64,000 nucleotides of DNA from Rhizobium sp. 007 (GTDB taxonomy: Bacteria; Pseudomonadota; Alphaproteobacteria; Rhizobiales; Rhizobiaceae): positions 3,105,001 through 3,169,000 of the forward strand of contig NZ_CP064187.1 in the NCBI RefSeq assembly GCF_015353075.1. The letters run 5' to 3'. The notes below the pieces were generated by a model that ran no database searches, was not told the DNA's origin, and was given only the letters and a program-made list of their open reading frames with translations. Made by a program: the position numbers and the translations under genes. Shown piece by piece: positions 36,435 through 45,961 of this stretch (positions are counted from its first letter, which is position 1; each line of letters opens with the position of its first letter).

Positions 36435-36531
36435 GGTCTTCTCCTTCTGGCTCGCGGCAAATCCTAACCTACAATCCACTGCGCTCGAAATCACAATCCT
36501 GTTCCGGGCGCAGCTGCCGACTCGTCCACTA

Positions 36532-36828
36532 TCAACACCAATGAAACGGGTCATCGGCTCCCCTATTTTTGTCACCAGGACACCAATCCTCCATCCGAGC
36601 GGTGTTTGCTCGCACAATGACCGGCGAGCCGGACATTCCACTGGTGGTAGCCGTGTCAACGAGAAAAAGCGGAAGCTCGTCAACCCATAAGTCCGGTTCC
36701 GAAGCAATCGTGCCTCGCTTCCAGAGCGGAGTTCCGACGACCACCACAGCGCCAGAAAAACCGCTGCGACTCACCACCGGGAAGCGGTTTTCATTCGTGT
36801 GGCATACGCGAAAGAAAGACCGCCTCAA
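36532..36828 (-). pseudogene. Fragment of a trypsin-like serine peptidase
   Basis: The frame contains WKRGTIASEPDLWVDELPLF and LVDTATTSGMSGSPVIV, which fit the end of a trypsin-like peptidase; the catalytic Ser would be in MSGSPV. The part holding the catalytic His and Asp is absent, and the glycine-rich stretch before it (VVVVGTPLW) looks internally deleted. No ribosome site is seen. I read it as the 3' remnant of a lost gene. Confidence 0.5.
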
Positions 36829-37375
36829 CCTGGCCAGTCGAGACGGTCAAGACGGATGCGTTATCCGTCGGCCACGGTGCGTGGACGCCGAAGCCACCGA
36901 GGCGCTGCTGCTCGCCTCATCGGGGGGGTGGGGGGGAATAATGAGGCGATGAAGGGAACCTATCAGCAGACGGCACCTTGCGAAATTATACAGAGGTTGT
37001 CCGAATCTTGGGCGCAGGTATGCGGCGTCCAAACGGGTTGCATCCGTGTTGCAAGTAATAAACTGCAACACATTGAAAAGCCCGGAAATGCGCTGTGTTC
37101 CTTGTCGGCGCATTCTGGAATTTGTGGGAATTTCCGGTAATAAGTGGGAAATAGCGCAAACGCCTGAGAGGGCAAGGATTTGAGGCAGTCACGCCGGTGG
37201 GTTTACCCGGCTACAGTGCTGTTAGTGCGGCACAGCAAAACCGATGAGTTAGCGGACACCGACAGGTCCCCAAGCGCTTGGCTCAATTCAAAAAATTCTC
37301 CAGCGGACTTTGAAGGCCTTTAAATCATTGAAAGATAAGACTTCATACCCTTGCCCTTGGCAGCCGCGCGCACGT
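36829..37375. other. Gap of about 550 bp with an inverted repeat, no supported gene
   Basis: No convincing frame. The stretch has a G-rich tract (GGGGGGGTGGGGGG near 36925) and a perfect 8-bp inverted repeat GTGTTGCA / TGCAACAC at 37046-37053 and 37064-37071 with a ten-base AT-rich spacer, which could be an operator. CCGGCTACAG near 37208 recalls the repeat at 41042 and 41214. Confidence 0.4.
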
Positions 37376-37558
37376 GCTCAATTCACGCTGATGGCTGAGC
37401 GCCTTGGCCGGTTAAGAGGCCGCTTCATTCTGTCGATCAACGACGTACCTGAGATCCGAGACATTTTTGCCAAGTTTGCCTTTGCTGAAGCTGAATTGAC
37501 ATACACAATATCGGTCGCCGAGAGGACAGCAGCGCGAGAACTGATTATTACGCGATAA
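37376..37558 (+). pseudogene. C-terminal fragment of a second DNA adenine methylase
   Basis: Reads MAERLGRLRGRFILSINDVP, then EIRDIFAKFAFAEAELTYT and AARELIITR before TAA at 37558. This is the C-terminal end of a D12-class adenine methylase; the motif I and DPPY parts are missing. It corresponds to the same region as SILSSNDVPQIRDVF in the relic at about 32000 but differs in sequence, so it comes from a second gene copy. Confidence 0.7.
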
Positions 37559-37617
37559 GGCCTGGACTAGTTGGAAGCGGGAGGCGCCGTTGCTCCATGG
37601 CGCCCCTTGTCCTTCCC

Positions 37618-38448
37618 TCACGTAACTCCGGCGACCACATCGGGCACCACGTTGCGGACGCTTTCGTCCTCGACGTAGTCACTGGGCCGCTTCTGACGCT
37701 TGCCGAGTTCCGGCTCGTGAAACTTTATCTTTTCGTACGGAATCGAGTTTAGGATGTGCGAGATGCAGTTGATGCGCGCCCGTTTTTTATCATCCGATTG
37801 CACGATCCACCATGGGGCGTGCCGGCTATCCGTCGCCCGGATCATCTCGTCGTAGGCTCGCGAGTAGTCCCACCACCGGCGGTATGACTCGACGTCCATT
37901 GGGCTGAGTTTCCACTGTCGCAGCGGGTCTTCGATCCGCCGTCTGAAGCGCCGATCCTGTTCTTCCTCGCCTACGGTCAGGAAGTACTTCAGGAGCGTGA
38001 TGCCGCTTTCCACGATCGCCGCCTCAAAACGAGGAGCCACCTCGAGAAAGCGCCGCGCCTGCTTATCCGAACAGAATCCCATGACGCGGTCCACGCCAGG
38101 CCGATTATACCAACTGCGATCGAAGATGACGATCTCGCCTGCGGCCGGCAGATGCGCCATGTAGCGTTGCATGTAGATTTGCGACTTTTCGCGATCAGTC
38201 GGGGCCGGCAGCGCAATTACGCGAAAGACCCGTGGACTGACGCGCTCGGTAATTCGCTTGATCATCCCGCCTTTGCCGGCAGCGTCCCGGCCCTCGAAGA
38301 TGATCACGATGCGAGCTCCTGATTTCTTCACCCAAGCCTGCAGGTGCGCAAGCTCGACTTGAAGTCTCGCGATTTCCTTGTCGTAGTTCCAGGACTTCTT
38401 GTTTTTCTGTTTTTCGCCAATTTCCGTGTCGTCGTGACTCTTGTTCAT
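37618..38448 (-). CDS. ppk2: Polyphosphate kinase 2
   Basis: A 276-residue PPK2 that moves phosphate between polyphosphate and nucleotides. Walker A is FEGRDAAGKGG, the lid region holds RVIALPAPTDREK, Walker B is IVIFDRSWYNR, and the conserved block RRIEDPLRQWKLSPMD is present. Length and motifs fit the one-domain PPK2 class. It may serve stress energy metabolism. It shares strand with the SulP gene upstream (48 bp), so the two may be co-transcribed. Confidence 0.92.
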   Translation of the reverse strand: MNKSHDDTEIGEKQKNKKSWNYDKEIARLQVELAHLQAWVKKSGARIVIIFEGRDAAGKGGMIKRITERVSPRVFRVIALPAPTDREKSQIYMQRYMAHLPAAGEIVIFDRSWYNRPGVDRVMGFCSDKQARRFLEVAPRFEAAIVESGITLLKYFLTVGEEEQDRRFRRRIEDPLRQWKLSPMDVESYRRWWDYSRAYDEMIRATDSRHAPWWIVQSDDKKRARINCISHILNSIPYEKIKFHEPELGKRQKRPSDYVEDESVRNVVPDVVAGVT

Positions 38449-38496
38449 GACTTCCTCCTCGCCCTTTTACGGTGCCTTCACTTCATCACCCATCAC

Positions 38497-40218
38497 TTAG
38501 TGACCCTCGACCAGTGGCCGATCGCTTCCCTCTTCGAGGCGAGCCGCGCGCAGGGCGTCTTCCGTGTCATCGAAGAATTTTTCTGCTCCGATGCCGTCGA
38601 CGACGCCGGCGCGTTCCAGCAGCGCTGTGGCCTCGGCGTTTAAGTGAGCCACGCCAAAGGCGATGCCCCGTCCGGAGAGGTTCGCGTGCGCGGCATCAAG
38701 CGCGGCAGCTCCGGTGCTGTCGATATGCGCAATTGCGCTGGCATCCAGGATAAACCAACGCGTTTCGGTCGGCAGGCCCTCAGCGATGGCGCGCAGCCGC
38801 ATGCGGACATAATCCGCGTTGTAGAACAGCAGATTGCCCTGGATGAGACATATGGCGATGCCTGGAACGCCCAGAGCTTCTGGAAAGCGCTGCATATCGT
38901 AGAAACCATCGCGTCCCGCAATGCGACCCAGAAGTGCGTCGCGTGGAAACATCGTCTTGCGCAGAAGATAGATCAACGTTGCGGCTATCGCGATGATGAC
39001 GCCGTTCAGTACTCCGAAGCTGATGGCTCCCCCCATGGCGATCAAGGCGAAGACGAACTCCATCCGGCTGATGCGCCATATCTTTCTGAGTTCGCTGACG
39101 TCGATCAGGCTAATTGCGGCTGCCGCGAGGATCGCCGCCAGAGCCGGAATTGGCAGGATGCGCAGGGCATCATTCAAGAAAACCAACGCAGCCATCAGCG
39201 TCGCGGCGGAAATGAGACCCGCCGCTTGCGATCTGCCACCGGCCGAAAGATTGATCGCGGTTCGCGAATCGGAGACGCTGACGGGAAATGCGCCAAACAG
39301 GCCGGGAGCGATGTTCGCCGCGCCCAAGCCGATCAGTTCCTGGTTCGCATCCACCTCCTCTCCAGTGCGCGCGCCGAAGCTCCGGGCGGCGACTATACCC
39401 GCGCCAAAACTGACCAGAAACACAGCAGCCGATCCGAGCACGATCCTGTCCAAGGGCATTTGGGAGACTGCGTGAAGAGAAAATGACGGCAATCCGGTGG
39501 GGATGTCACCTACGACGCCGATGCCTGCCGCTTCAAAGTTGAAAATGGCAGAAAGAACCACGGAGAGGACGACGACAAGTACAGGTCCTGGTATCGGTAT
39601 CGGCAGCCGCGCGGCTTTTACAATCCACAACAGTGCGAACATGGCGAGGCCAAGCAGCAGCGATGGCCAGTGGATCAAAGCACTTTTGCGAACGATCTCG
39701 GCAAGCGGTGCTAGGAGCCCGTCCGACTCGATACGCACTCCGGTAAAGCGGCCGATCTGCCCAATAAGGATGGAGAGCGACACGCCAGCAAAGAAGCCGA
39801 CAAGGATTGGACGAGATAGAAAGTTTGCCAGGACGCCCAGCCGAAGCAGCCGTGCCGCAAAATAGAAGCCTCCAACGCCCAAAGCGATGGCGGAAGCGAT
39901 CAACACGGGATCGATGGGCGTACCTGCGGGCTGCGCGGCGATCACCACGCCCATGGCGGCCGCAAGAACCGCCATGGTCGCGGCATCCGGCCCGACCACC
40001 AATAGCTTAGACGGCCCGAACAGCGCGTATGCAACGGGCGCGACGATGCTTGCGTATATCCCTGTCTCTGGGGGGAGGCCCGCGATGGCAGGGTAAGCGA
40101 TTGCACTAGGCAGACCGACAGCCGCGATGGACAATCCAGCAGCAATATCGCTTCGCAGCCAATCCACGCGGAACCCCGCAAGCCCCCTGAGTATTGGCAC
40201 ATGAAAGCTTCTAGTCAT
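38497..40218 (-). CDS. SulP-family anion transporter with STAS domain
   Basis: A 573-residue inner-membrane transporter of the SulP/SLC26 family: the first conserved block (AAGLSIAAVGLPSAIAYPAIAG), about ten to twelve further helices, and a cytoplasmic STAS domain at about residues 440-555 (LDASAIAHIDSTGAAALDAA). The substrate may be sulfate, bicarbonate or another anion. ATG 40218 is chosen for a GGGGGG-rich upstream site; ATG 40254 is an alternative. Confidence 0.92.
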   Translation of the reverse strand: MTRSFHVPILRGLAGFRVDWLRSDIAAGLSIAAVGLPSAIAYPAIAGLPPETGIYASIVAPVAYALFGPSKLLVVGPDAATMAVLAAAMGVVIAAQPAGTPIDPVLIASAIALGVGGFYFAARLLRLGVLANFLSRPILVGFFAGVSLSILIGQIGRFTGVRIESDGLLAPLAEIVRKSALIHWPSLLLGLAMFALLWIVKAARLPIPIPGPVLVVVLSVVLSAIFNFEAAGIGVVGDIPTGLPSFSLHAVSQMPLDRIVLGSAAVFLVSFGAGIVAARSFGARTGEEVDANQELIGLGAANIAPGLFGAFPVSVSDSRTAINLSAGGRSQAAGLISAATLMAALVFLNDALRILPIPALAAILAAAAISLIDVSELRKIWRISRMEFVFALIAMGGAISFGVLNGVIIAIAATLIYLLRKTMFPRDALLGRIAGRDGFYDMQRFPEALGVPGIAICLIQGNLLFYNADYVRMRLRAIAEGLPTETRWFILDASAIAHIDSTGAAALDAAHANLSGRGIAFGVAHLNAEATALLERAGVVDGIGAEKFFDDTEDALRAARLEEGSDRPLVEGH

Positions 40219-40397
40219 GCCACCCCCCAGAAATCTATCCGCGTGCGGAGCCACGTTACGCTGTCAGTCCAGGCGTGATGTCCGATCGCTCTGCCCTGCG
40301 CCGTGATCGAGATGCTCTGCCAATAGTCTTCAGGAGTTCGAAGCGCGACGTGCCGGCCGAAGCAAACTTGACGACCCTTGGATGGGTGCACAGCAGT

Positions 40398-40868
40398 CTA
40401 CGCGACTGGTGCCTCCCAACACAGGAAAAAGCCTATGTCGCCCGGCATGCCACCTGGAAAACTAATAACCATTGCTTTTAACTGGTAGCCCTGAGGCCGG
40501 GCGACCTCGACGAAAAGGTCGTACAATTGCTTGGCTTTTCCTTGAAGCGTCTCGGGCCAGTCTGGTCGGGCACTGTTAATCGCCCGACCGCTGTCCGTGC
40601 AGAAGCTCGAAGGGAAGCTGTAGACCAAAGCTTCGAATTTGCCGTCGGCGGCGGCCTTCATGACGACGCGCCTGATAACGTCACGCTCCTTGTCGCCGAC
40701 ATGCTCGCGGAAGAAATCGTCAACGAACTCCGCGTGTTTTTTTGCTTCCCGCGCTCTGAGTTTTTCGTCGCGCTGCATTTCCACAAGTTGCAGTTCAAGA
40801 GCCTTCGCTCTCAACTCTTCCGCGGTAATCGGTGAAGGACGGGGATCTGACTTTTCATTTGCGGCCAT
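40398..40868 (-). CDS. Hypothetical protein with coiled-coil N-terminus
   Basis: A 156-residue soluble protein. Residues 10-55 form a charged helix (AEELRAKALELQLVEMQRDE), then VVMKAAADGKFEALVYSFPS and PQGYQLKAMVISFPGGMPGD, two similar beta-rich blocks. ATG 40868 has GGGAGGGAAAC upstream. I do not recognise the family. Confidence 0.65.
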   Translation of the reverse strand: MAANEKSDPRPSPITAEELRAKALELQLVEMQRDEKLRAREAKKHAEFVDDFFREHVGDKERDVIRRVVMKAAADGKFEALVYSFPSSFCTDSGRAINSARPDWPETLQGKAKQLYDLFVEVARPQGYQLKAMVISFPGGMPGDIGFFLCWEAPVA

Positions 40869-41309
40869 GACGTTTCCCTCCCAGTAATCGACGGCCAAGC
40901 AGAGGATTATAGAGCAAATCCATCAAACGCGGTAGCATTCATAATGCAGTAGGTTCGGGTACCAGTCGGCTCGATAGCGGCGTATCCGTCGTTTCTAAAA
41001 AGGCCCCCTTTACTGCAAAACTCGGTGACAAAAGTGCAAAGTTTCGCGACCGGCTACAGCCGAGCAAGGGGTGATCTCCCCCGGCGCAGGAGCCATGCTC
41101 CGGGCCGGGGTAACGTGGAAATAGCCCCGGCCGCATCACTCGCTTATTGAAGCGGCCAAACCACGCGAACACGAAATCTGAAAATTCCGGATCCAAGTGA
41201 CAAAATTCCGGAATTTCGCGACCGGCTACAGCTGTTTTAGCTTGCAACACCGCAACATGGTGCGCTCAAGCTACCGTTTCAAATAAGTCAACAAAATCAG
41301 GAAGTTGAC
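40869..41309. other. Non-coding gap beside tRNA-Met with a direct repeat
   Basis: About 440 bp without a supported gene. TTTCGCGACCGGCTACAGC occurs at 41042-41060 and again at 41214-41232, each preceded eight bases earlier by GTGACAAAA, so a unit of about 36 bp is repeated 172 bp apart. TAGCTTG and CAAGCTA form an inverted repeat around 41239-41272. This could be the end of a small mobile element or a duplicated regulatory site. Confidence 0.5.
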
Positions 41310-41386
41310 TGGTAGCGGAGGAGGGATTTGAACCCCCGACACAAGGATTATGATTCCTCTGCTCTGACCTACTGAGCTACTCCGCC
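41310..41386 (-). tRNA. tRNA-Met (anticodon CAT)
   Basis: A full cloverleaf on the minus strand: acceptor GGCGGAG with CTCCGCT (first pair G-U), D-arm GCTCAGTAGGTCAGAGC, anticodon loop AATCATAATC with CAT, T-arm with GGTTCAAATCC, and an encoded CCA. The paired first position argues against the initiator tRNA. A CAT anticodon could also belong to tRNA-Ile2, which is read after lysidine modification by TilS, but the body fits elongator tRNA-Met better. Confidence 0.93.
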
Positions 41387-41518
41387 ACTGGTCAACGATG
41401 CCGTTCGCGAAGCGACGGCTCGTGGGATGAGCGGCTTATAAGGTGCGGTCCGGCTTGGTGTCAAGCAGGTGACATCAAGAAAACGGCGAGCTTTGTTGCA
41501 CGCCGTTTCGCGTCCGGT

Positions 41519-42718
41519 TCAGGCGGCGACGGGTCTGGAAAGCAGGGCCTTCAGCGAGGCTTCGGCCGCCGGCTCGCGCTCTGAACGCTCGACAAAGCCG
41601 CCGCCAAAGACGCGGGCGTCGTCGCCCGGCGCCGAATAGAGCGCGCAGGCCTGGCCGGGCGCCACGCCGGCTTCGCCGACGGTCAGGTCGACATAGATGC
41701 CGCGCGCATCGGCACGGAGAATGGCCGGTGCCGGCGCCCGGGTAGAGCGAACCTTCGCGTAGCAGGCAAAACCTTCGCCGGACGCAGCTTCGGAAAGCGG
41801 TTCGTCGCCGAGCCAGTTGAGGTCGCGAAGATAGACGCGGTGTGTCTCCAGCGCTTCCTTGGGACCGACAATGACACGGCGGGAGCGCGCATCGAGAAAG
41901 ACGACATAGAGCGGCTCGCCGGTCGCAACGCCGATGCCGCGGCGCTGGCCGATCGTATAATGAAGGATACCGTCATGGCTGCCGAGCACGCGGCCGTCGA
42001 GATGCACGATCTCGCCCGCCAGCGCCGAGTTCGGCTTCAGCTTGGTGATGATATCGGAATATTTGCCCTGCGGCACGAAACAGATGTCCTGGCTGTCGGC
42101 CTTCTTGGCAACGACGAGCCCCATCTCTTCGGCAAGCCTGCGGGTCTCGGCCTTCGGCAACCCGCCGAGCGGGAAGCGAAGATAGTCGATCTGCTCCTGG
42201 GTGGTTGCAAACAGGAAATAGCTCTGGTCACGATCGGCATCGGCCGGGCGGTAAAGCGCGCGGCGGCTGGGGTTGCCGGATGCCGGATTCGGGCGCGAAC
42301 GGATGTAATGGCCGGTCGCCAGCGCATCGGCGCCGAGTTCCTTGGCGGTCGCCAGAAGATCAGCGAACTTGACGGTCTGATTGCAGGACACGCAAGGGAT
42401 CGGCGTTTCGCCGGCGACATAGCTTTCCATGAAGGGATTGATGACGGTGTCGCGGAAGCGCTTCTCGTAATCGAGCACGTAATGCGGAATGCCGAGCGTT
42501 TCGCAGACGCGGCGCGCATCGTCGATGTCCTGCCCGGCACAGCAGGAGCCGGCGCGGTGAACGGCCGCGCCATGGTCATAAAGCTGCAGCGTGATACCGA
42601 GCACATCGTAGCCCTGGCGCTTCAAGATGCCGGCAACGACGGAACTGTCGACGCCGCCCGACATGGCGACGACAACGCGCGTATCTTCCGGCTTCTTGTC
42701 AAAATCCAGTGTGTTCAC
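41519..42718 (-). CDS. mnmA: tRNA-specific 2-thiouridylase MnmA
   Basis: A 399-residue enzyme that thiolates U34 of tRNA for Lys, Glu and Gln. The PP-loop [15 protein letters not shown] lies at about residue 16, the catalytic Cys pair in PCVSCNQ and a central Cys in [11 protein letters not shown], and C-terminal OB-like domains follow. GTG 42718 is used; the frame remains open for over 1 kb upstream, but homology begins here. Its start is about 160 bp after the MscS gene on the same strand. Confidence 0.94.
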   Translation of the reverse strand: MNTLDFDKKPEDTRVVVAMSGGVDSSVVAGILKRQGYDVLGITLQLYDHGAAVHRAGSCCAGQDIDDARRVCETLGIPHYVLDYEKRFRDTVINPFMESYVAGETPIPCVSCNQTVKFADLLATAKELGADALATGHYIRSRPNPASGNPSRRALYRPADADRDQSYFLFATTQEQIDYLRFPLGGLPKAETRRLAEEMGLVVAKKADSQDICFVPQGKYSDIITKLKPNSALAGEIVHLDGRVLGSHDGILHYTIGQRRGIGVATGEPLYVVFLDARSRRVIVGPKEALETHRVYLRDLNWLGDEPLSEAASGEGFACYAKVRSTRAPAPAILRADARGIYVDLTVGEAGVAPGQACALYSAPGDDARVFGGGFVERSEREPAAEASLKALLSRPVAA

Positions 42719-42879
42719 GGGTGCTGCCAGTTCAGTGCTTGTTTCGCCCCGCCGTTTGCCCTGCAAATGCGGCGGATTTCCTGCTCTTCCGGCAGGCTCG
42801 TTGGCAGGGCTTTCGTGGCCGTGGATATAGAAAGGATTGCGGCTTCGCGCAAGAGGCGGGGATTTGCAGCCACGCCGCG

Positions 42880-43980
42880 CTATTCCGCTGCCGCCTTGCG
42901 CCCTCTCTCCTCCCGGCCCTCCAGCATCGCTCTGAGCTGCGGCAAGGCCTGCGGATATTCGCGTTGGATGAAATCGATCAGCTTTTCGCGGATTTCGCAC
43001 CGCAGATCGAAGGTTCGCCCGGAATTCGAGGCTGAGGCGAGGATGCGGATTTCCATGACGCTCTCCCTGAAATCGGTGACGGCGACGTTGGCCACCCTCC
43101 GATCCCAGAGCTTGGAGCCAGCCAGTATCTCCTCCGCCTTGGCGCGGATCGCGGAAACCGGCACGCTGTAGTCGAGATAGATCATGACCGTGCCGATCAG
43201 CGATGCGCTCTCGCGCGTCCAGTTCTGGAACGGGTTCTCGATAAAATAGCTGAGCGGCAGGACGAGGCGGCGCCAGTCCCATATTTTCACGACGACGTAA
43301 GTCGAGGTGATCTCCTCGACATTGCCCCATTCGCCCTCGACCAGAAGCGCATCGTCGATGCGGATCGGCTGCGTGATCGCAAGCTGAATGCCGGCGAAGA
43401 GATTTTTCAGGACCGGCTGCAAAGCCAGACCGACGACGATGCCGGCAACGCCGGCGGATGCGAGCAGACTCACCCCATATTGCTTGACCGCGTCGAAAGT
43501 CATCATGCAGGCGGAAATCGTCACGACGACGATGATCATGTCTGCGATCCGCTCGATGATCCGCGACTGCGTGACATGCTTGCGCGCGAGCAGATTGTCC
43601 TCGGCGTCCAGCTTGAAGCGCCGCAGATAGACCGTCATCCAGATATGCTTGGCGGTCTTCGCCATCCAGGCAACGAGGATGATGAAGGCGATCAGCAGCA
43701 CGTGACGCAGCGTCGAGGCCTGATATTCCGTGAGCGGTGAAATCGTGGCGGCAAAGCCCAGCGCCGCAGCTAGGATTGCCAGCCGCGCCATGCCCTCGAG
43801 CCGGGAGACAAGCGACCGCCAGAAGAGATCGTGTGAGGCGACGAGGCGTGTGAGAAGCCGGAAAGCCACGCGATGGAAGAAAAGCGAGAACGCCACCACG
43901 ATAGCGAAGGTGCCAATGCTTGCCACCCAATCAGGCAGCCAGATGCCTTGGCCGCGAATATCGTTCACAAGGTCGGACAT
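42880..43980 (-). CDS. Mechanosensitive ion channel, MscS family
   Basis: A 366-residue inner-membrane channel with about four to five helices. The pore-lining helix and start of the beta domain are [23 protein letters not shown] and [19 protein letters not shown]-terminal cytoplasmic domain ends near residue 355. ATG 43980 is chosen over 44001. It probably opens under hypo-osmotic shock. Confidence 0.9.
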   Translation of the reverse strand: MSDLVNDIRGQGIWLPDWVASIGTFAIVVAFSLFFHRVAFRLLTRLVASHDLFWRSLVSRLEGMARLAILAAALGFAATISPLTEYQASTLRHVLLIAFIILVAWMAKTAKHIWMTVYLRRFKLDAEDNLLARKHVTQSRIIERIADMIIVVVTISACMMTFDAVKQYGVSLLASAGVAGIVVGLALQPVLKNLFAGIQLAITQPIRIDDALLVEGEWGNVEEITSTYVVVKIWDWRRLVLPLSYFIENPFQNWTRESASLIGTVMIYLDYSVPVSAIRAKAEEILAGSKLWDRRVANVAVTDFRESVMEIRILASASNSGRTFDLRCEIREKLIDFIQREYPQALPQLRAMLEGREERGRKAAAE

Positions 43981-44025
43981 GAGCCGGCACTTAGGGTGCA
44001 TTGCAATATGGAAAAGGGTAAAAAT

Positions 44026-44400
44026 TCATGCGACCGCTTGCAGCGCAGCAAGGCCGCGGAGCCTTTCGATGCGAGATCTGAGCCGTTGACGGCGATGCGC
44101 AGCTTTTAAGGACGTGCCGTATATCAATTCTTCGGCTTGCGCCCGTGGCATGGTCTTGCCGAGCAGATAGCTCTGGATTTCCCCGAACCTCCTACCTGAG
44201 CCTCTTGAGCTACTCTTTTGTTTCGACACCTTCGGCAGGCGTCGCGCATTGAAGCCCGGAGCGATGCCGACTGCGCGGATGATGGCGAGAATGCCGGCAT
44301 CGCTCTCGATACCGGCCAGAAGCTGCGATCGAGCTTAATCTTGTCGAAGGCGAAGGCGAAGGCGAAGGCGAAGGCGAAGGCGAAGGCGCGAAGATAGCTG
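44026..44400 (-). pseudogene. Remnant of an EAL-domain (c-di-GMP phosphodiesterase) gene
   Basis: Three pieces of the end of an EAL domain appear in order on the minus strand in different frames: FDKIKLDRSF (about 44320-44345), PAEGVETKE ended by TAG where Gln is expected (about 44206-44235), and GEIQSYLLGKTMPRAQAEEL with a basic tail to 44026. Frameshifts and a stop separate them. The EAL catalytic motif is not in the surviving part. The gene is dead. The last piece is an open 67-codon frame that could be mistaken for a small gene. Confidence 0.7.
44345..44386. repeat. Hexanucleotide tract (CGAAGG)7
   Basis: Seven perfect tandem copies of CGAAGG, inside the EAL remnant just before FDKIKLD on the minus strand, where it would read as Phe-Ala repeats. 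It lies in dead sequence and may have grown by slippage. Confidence 0.9.
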
Positions 44401-44627
44401 GAAACATCCGGCTGGTTATAGAGGAAAAATAAATAAAATCAGTATCATAGATCGCCTGAACTTTAGGCGGAAGAATGTTGATAGGCAATTGGAAGCCGTT
44501 TGATGCCGCAGGAACAATCCCTGCGGCAATTTGTTTCTAGTGAGACGATACGGAGCCAACGAAGGCGTCGAACCGCCCTTACGAACAACGCACAAATAAC
44601 CGATCACATTTCGAAAAGGAGGCTCAT

Positions 44628-45959
44628 GTGACTCTCCTGGAACTTAAACCGAACCAGGCGGACGGCATCGCGCATGCAATTCGCCATGCATGCGAACTGC
44701 TGCCTGATCCCGCTCATATGATCGAATTCGGCGTCTTCTTCGATCCATATATCGACGGCTCGAAGGTCGTCTTCCTCGGCGAGGCGTCGCACGGCACCGC
44801 CGAGTTCTACCAGGCGCGCGCGGCAATCACCCGAAACCTTATCGAAAATCACGGTTTCAACATTATCGCCGTCGAAGCCGATTGGCCCGACGCCGAAAGG
44901 ATCGACCGGCATGTGCGCCACCGGAACGTGCGAACCTACGACCCAGAGTCGTTTATACGTTTTCCCGATTGGATGTGGCGGAACGCCGAGTTCGAGCAGT
45001 TCGTCTCCTGGCTGCGCAGCTACAATGAGAGCCTCGCGCCGGATCGGGGCGTCGAATTCCGCGGCTTGGATATCTGCTCACTGAATAGCTCGCTCAAAGC
45101 CGTGCTCGATTACCTCCAGCGTATCGATCCCGAGGAGGCGATAGAAGCCCGCCGCCGTTATGCCTGCCTGACGCCATGGCAGGAGCGGCCCGCGGGCTAT
45201 GCCCATGCCATCCTTTCCGGCGTTCAGGAGGAATGCGAACCGGCCGTCGTCGCACAGTTGCAGGAACTGCTCGCCCGCGAGCTCGATTATGCCGCCGCTG
45301 ACGGCGAGGACTTTCTCGATGCAGCTCAAAATGCGCGTATCGTCGCAACCGCCGAACACTATTATCGGGCGATGTACCGGAGCGGCAACGATTCCTGGAA
45401 CCTGCGCGACAAGCACATGTTCGAAACGCTCCAGAAGCTGATGGAGCATCGGCCAGATGCAAAGGCTGTCGTATGGGCCCACAATTCGCACATCGGCAAT
45501 GCGGCTGCCACCGCCATGGGCTGGGACGGCCAGTTCAACATCGGTGAGCCTGCCCGGATCGCCTATGGCGAGGAGGCCCTTCTCGTGGGCTTCGGGACGG
45601 ACCGCGGTACTGTGGCGGCCGCCGACGACTGGGATCAGCCGGTAAAAGTCAAGACCGTCAATCCTTCGCGTCCGGACTCTTACGAGCGTGTTTTCCGGCA
45701 GACCGCGATACCGAGATCGCTGACCGACCTGCGCGGAACCCGCGATCGGGCAGTGCGCGAGATATTGTCGGAACGCCGACTTGAACGCGCCATCGGCGTT
45801 GTCTACCGGCCGGAAAGCGAATTCTACAGCCACTATTTCGAAGCGGTGCTTCCGGAACAGTTCGACTGCTACCTTTGGTTCGAAGAAACGAAAGCCGTCA
45901 ATCCGCTTGCCGCCGTGCGCCCGCACGGTGTGCCCGAAACCTATCCGTTCGGATTGTGA
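44628..45959 (+). CDS. Erythromycin esterase family protein
   Basis: A 443-residue EreA/ChaN-superfamily hydrolase. The first conserved block is VVFLGEASHGTAEFYQAR with the catalytic-type Glu and His, later VVWAHNSHIGNA with a second His, and IIAVEADWPDAER. Family members open macrolide lactones, but most chromosomal copies have unknown substrates. GTG 44628 has AAAGGAGG five bases upstream. Two bases separate it from the phosphoribosyltransferase gene. The two domains are known to occur fused in other bacteria, so they likely act together. Confidence 0.88.
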   Translation: MTLLELKPNQADGIAHAIRHACELLPDPAHMIEFGVFFDPYIDGSKVVFLGEASHGTAEFYQARAAITRNLIENHGFNIIAVEADWPDAERIDRHVRHRNVRTYDPESFIRFPDWMWRNAEFEQFVSWLRSYNESLAPDRGVEFRGLDICSLNSSLKAVLDYLQRIDPEEAIEARRRYACLTPWQERPAGYAHAILSGVQEECEPAVVAQLQELLARELDYAAADGEDFLDAAQNARIVATAEHYYRAMYRSGNDSWNLRDKHMFETLQKLMEHRPDAKAVVWAHNSHIGNAAATAMGWDGQFNIGEPARIAYGEEALLVGFGTDRGTVAAADDWDQPVKVKTVNPSRPDSYERVFRQTAIPRSLTDLRGTRDRAVREILSERRLERAIGVVYRPESEFYSHYFEAVLPEQFDCYLWFEETKAVNPLAAVRPHGVPETYPFGL

Positions 45960-45961
45960 CG

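Noticed and set aside
36799..37140. A 113-codon plus-strand frame
   Set aside because: Low-complexity Arg/Gly-rich beginning, crosses the G-run and an inverted repeat, no ribosome site.
40939..41250. A 103-codon minus-strand frame next to tRNA-Met
   Set aside because: It crosses the direct repeat twice and has no start signal or recognisable family, so I treat the region as repeat sequence.
41310..41386. Reading the CAT tRNA as tRNA-Ile2
   Set aside because: The acceptor and D-arm match alphaproteobacterial elongator tRNA-Met better. The presence of tilS nearby is the general housekeeping gene and not evidence for this tRNA's identity.
42719..43930. In-frame extension of mnmA over more than 1 kb, overlapping the MscS gene
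   Set aside because: Homology starts near 42718. The extension is antisense-like or out-of-frame sequence of the channel gene, with no conserved motif.
44501..44530. Hairpin GCCGCAGG/CCTGCGGC followed by AATTTGTTT as a terminator
   Set aside because: The stem is real, but no gene upstream on the plus strand would use it and the T-run is poor, so it was left out of the features.
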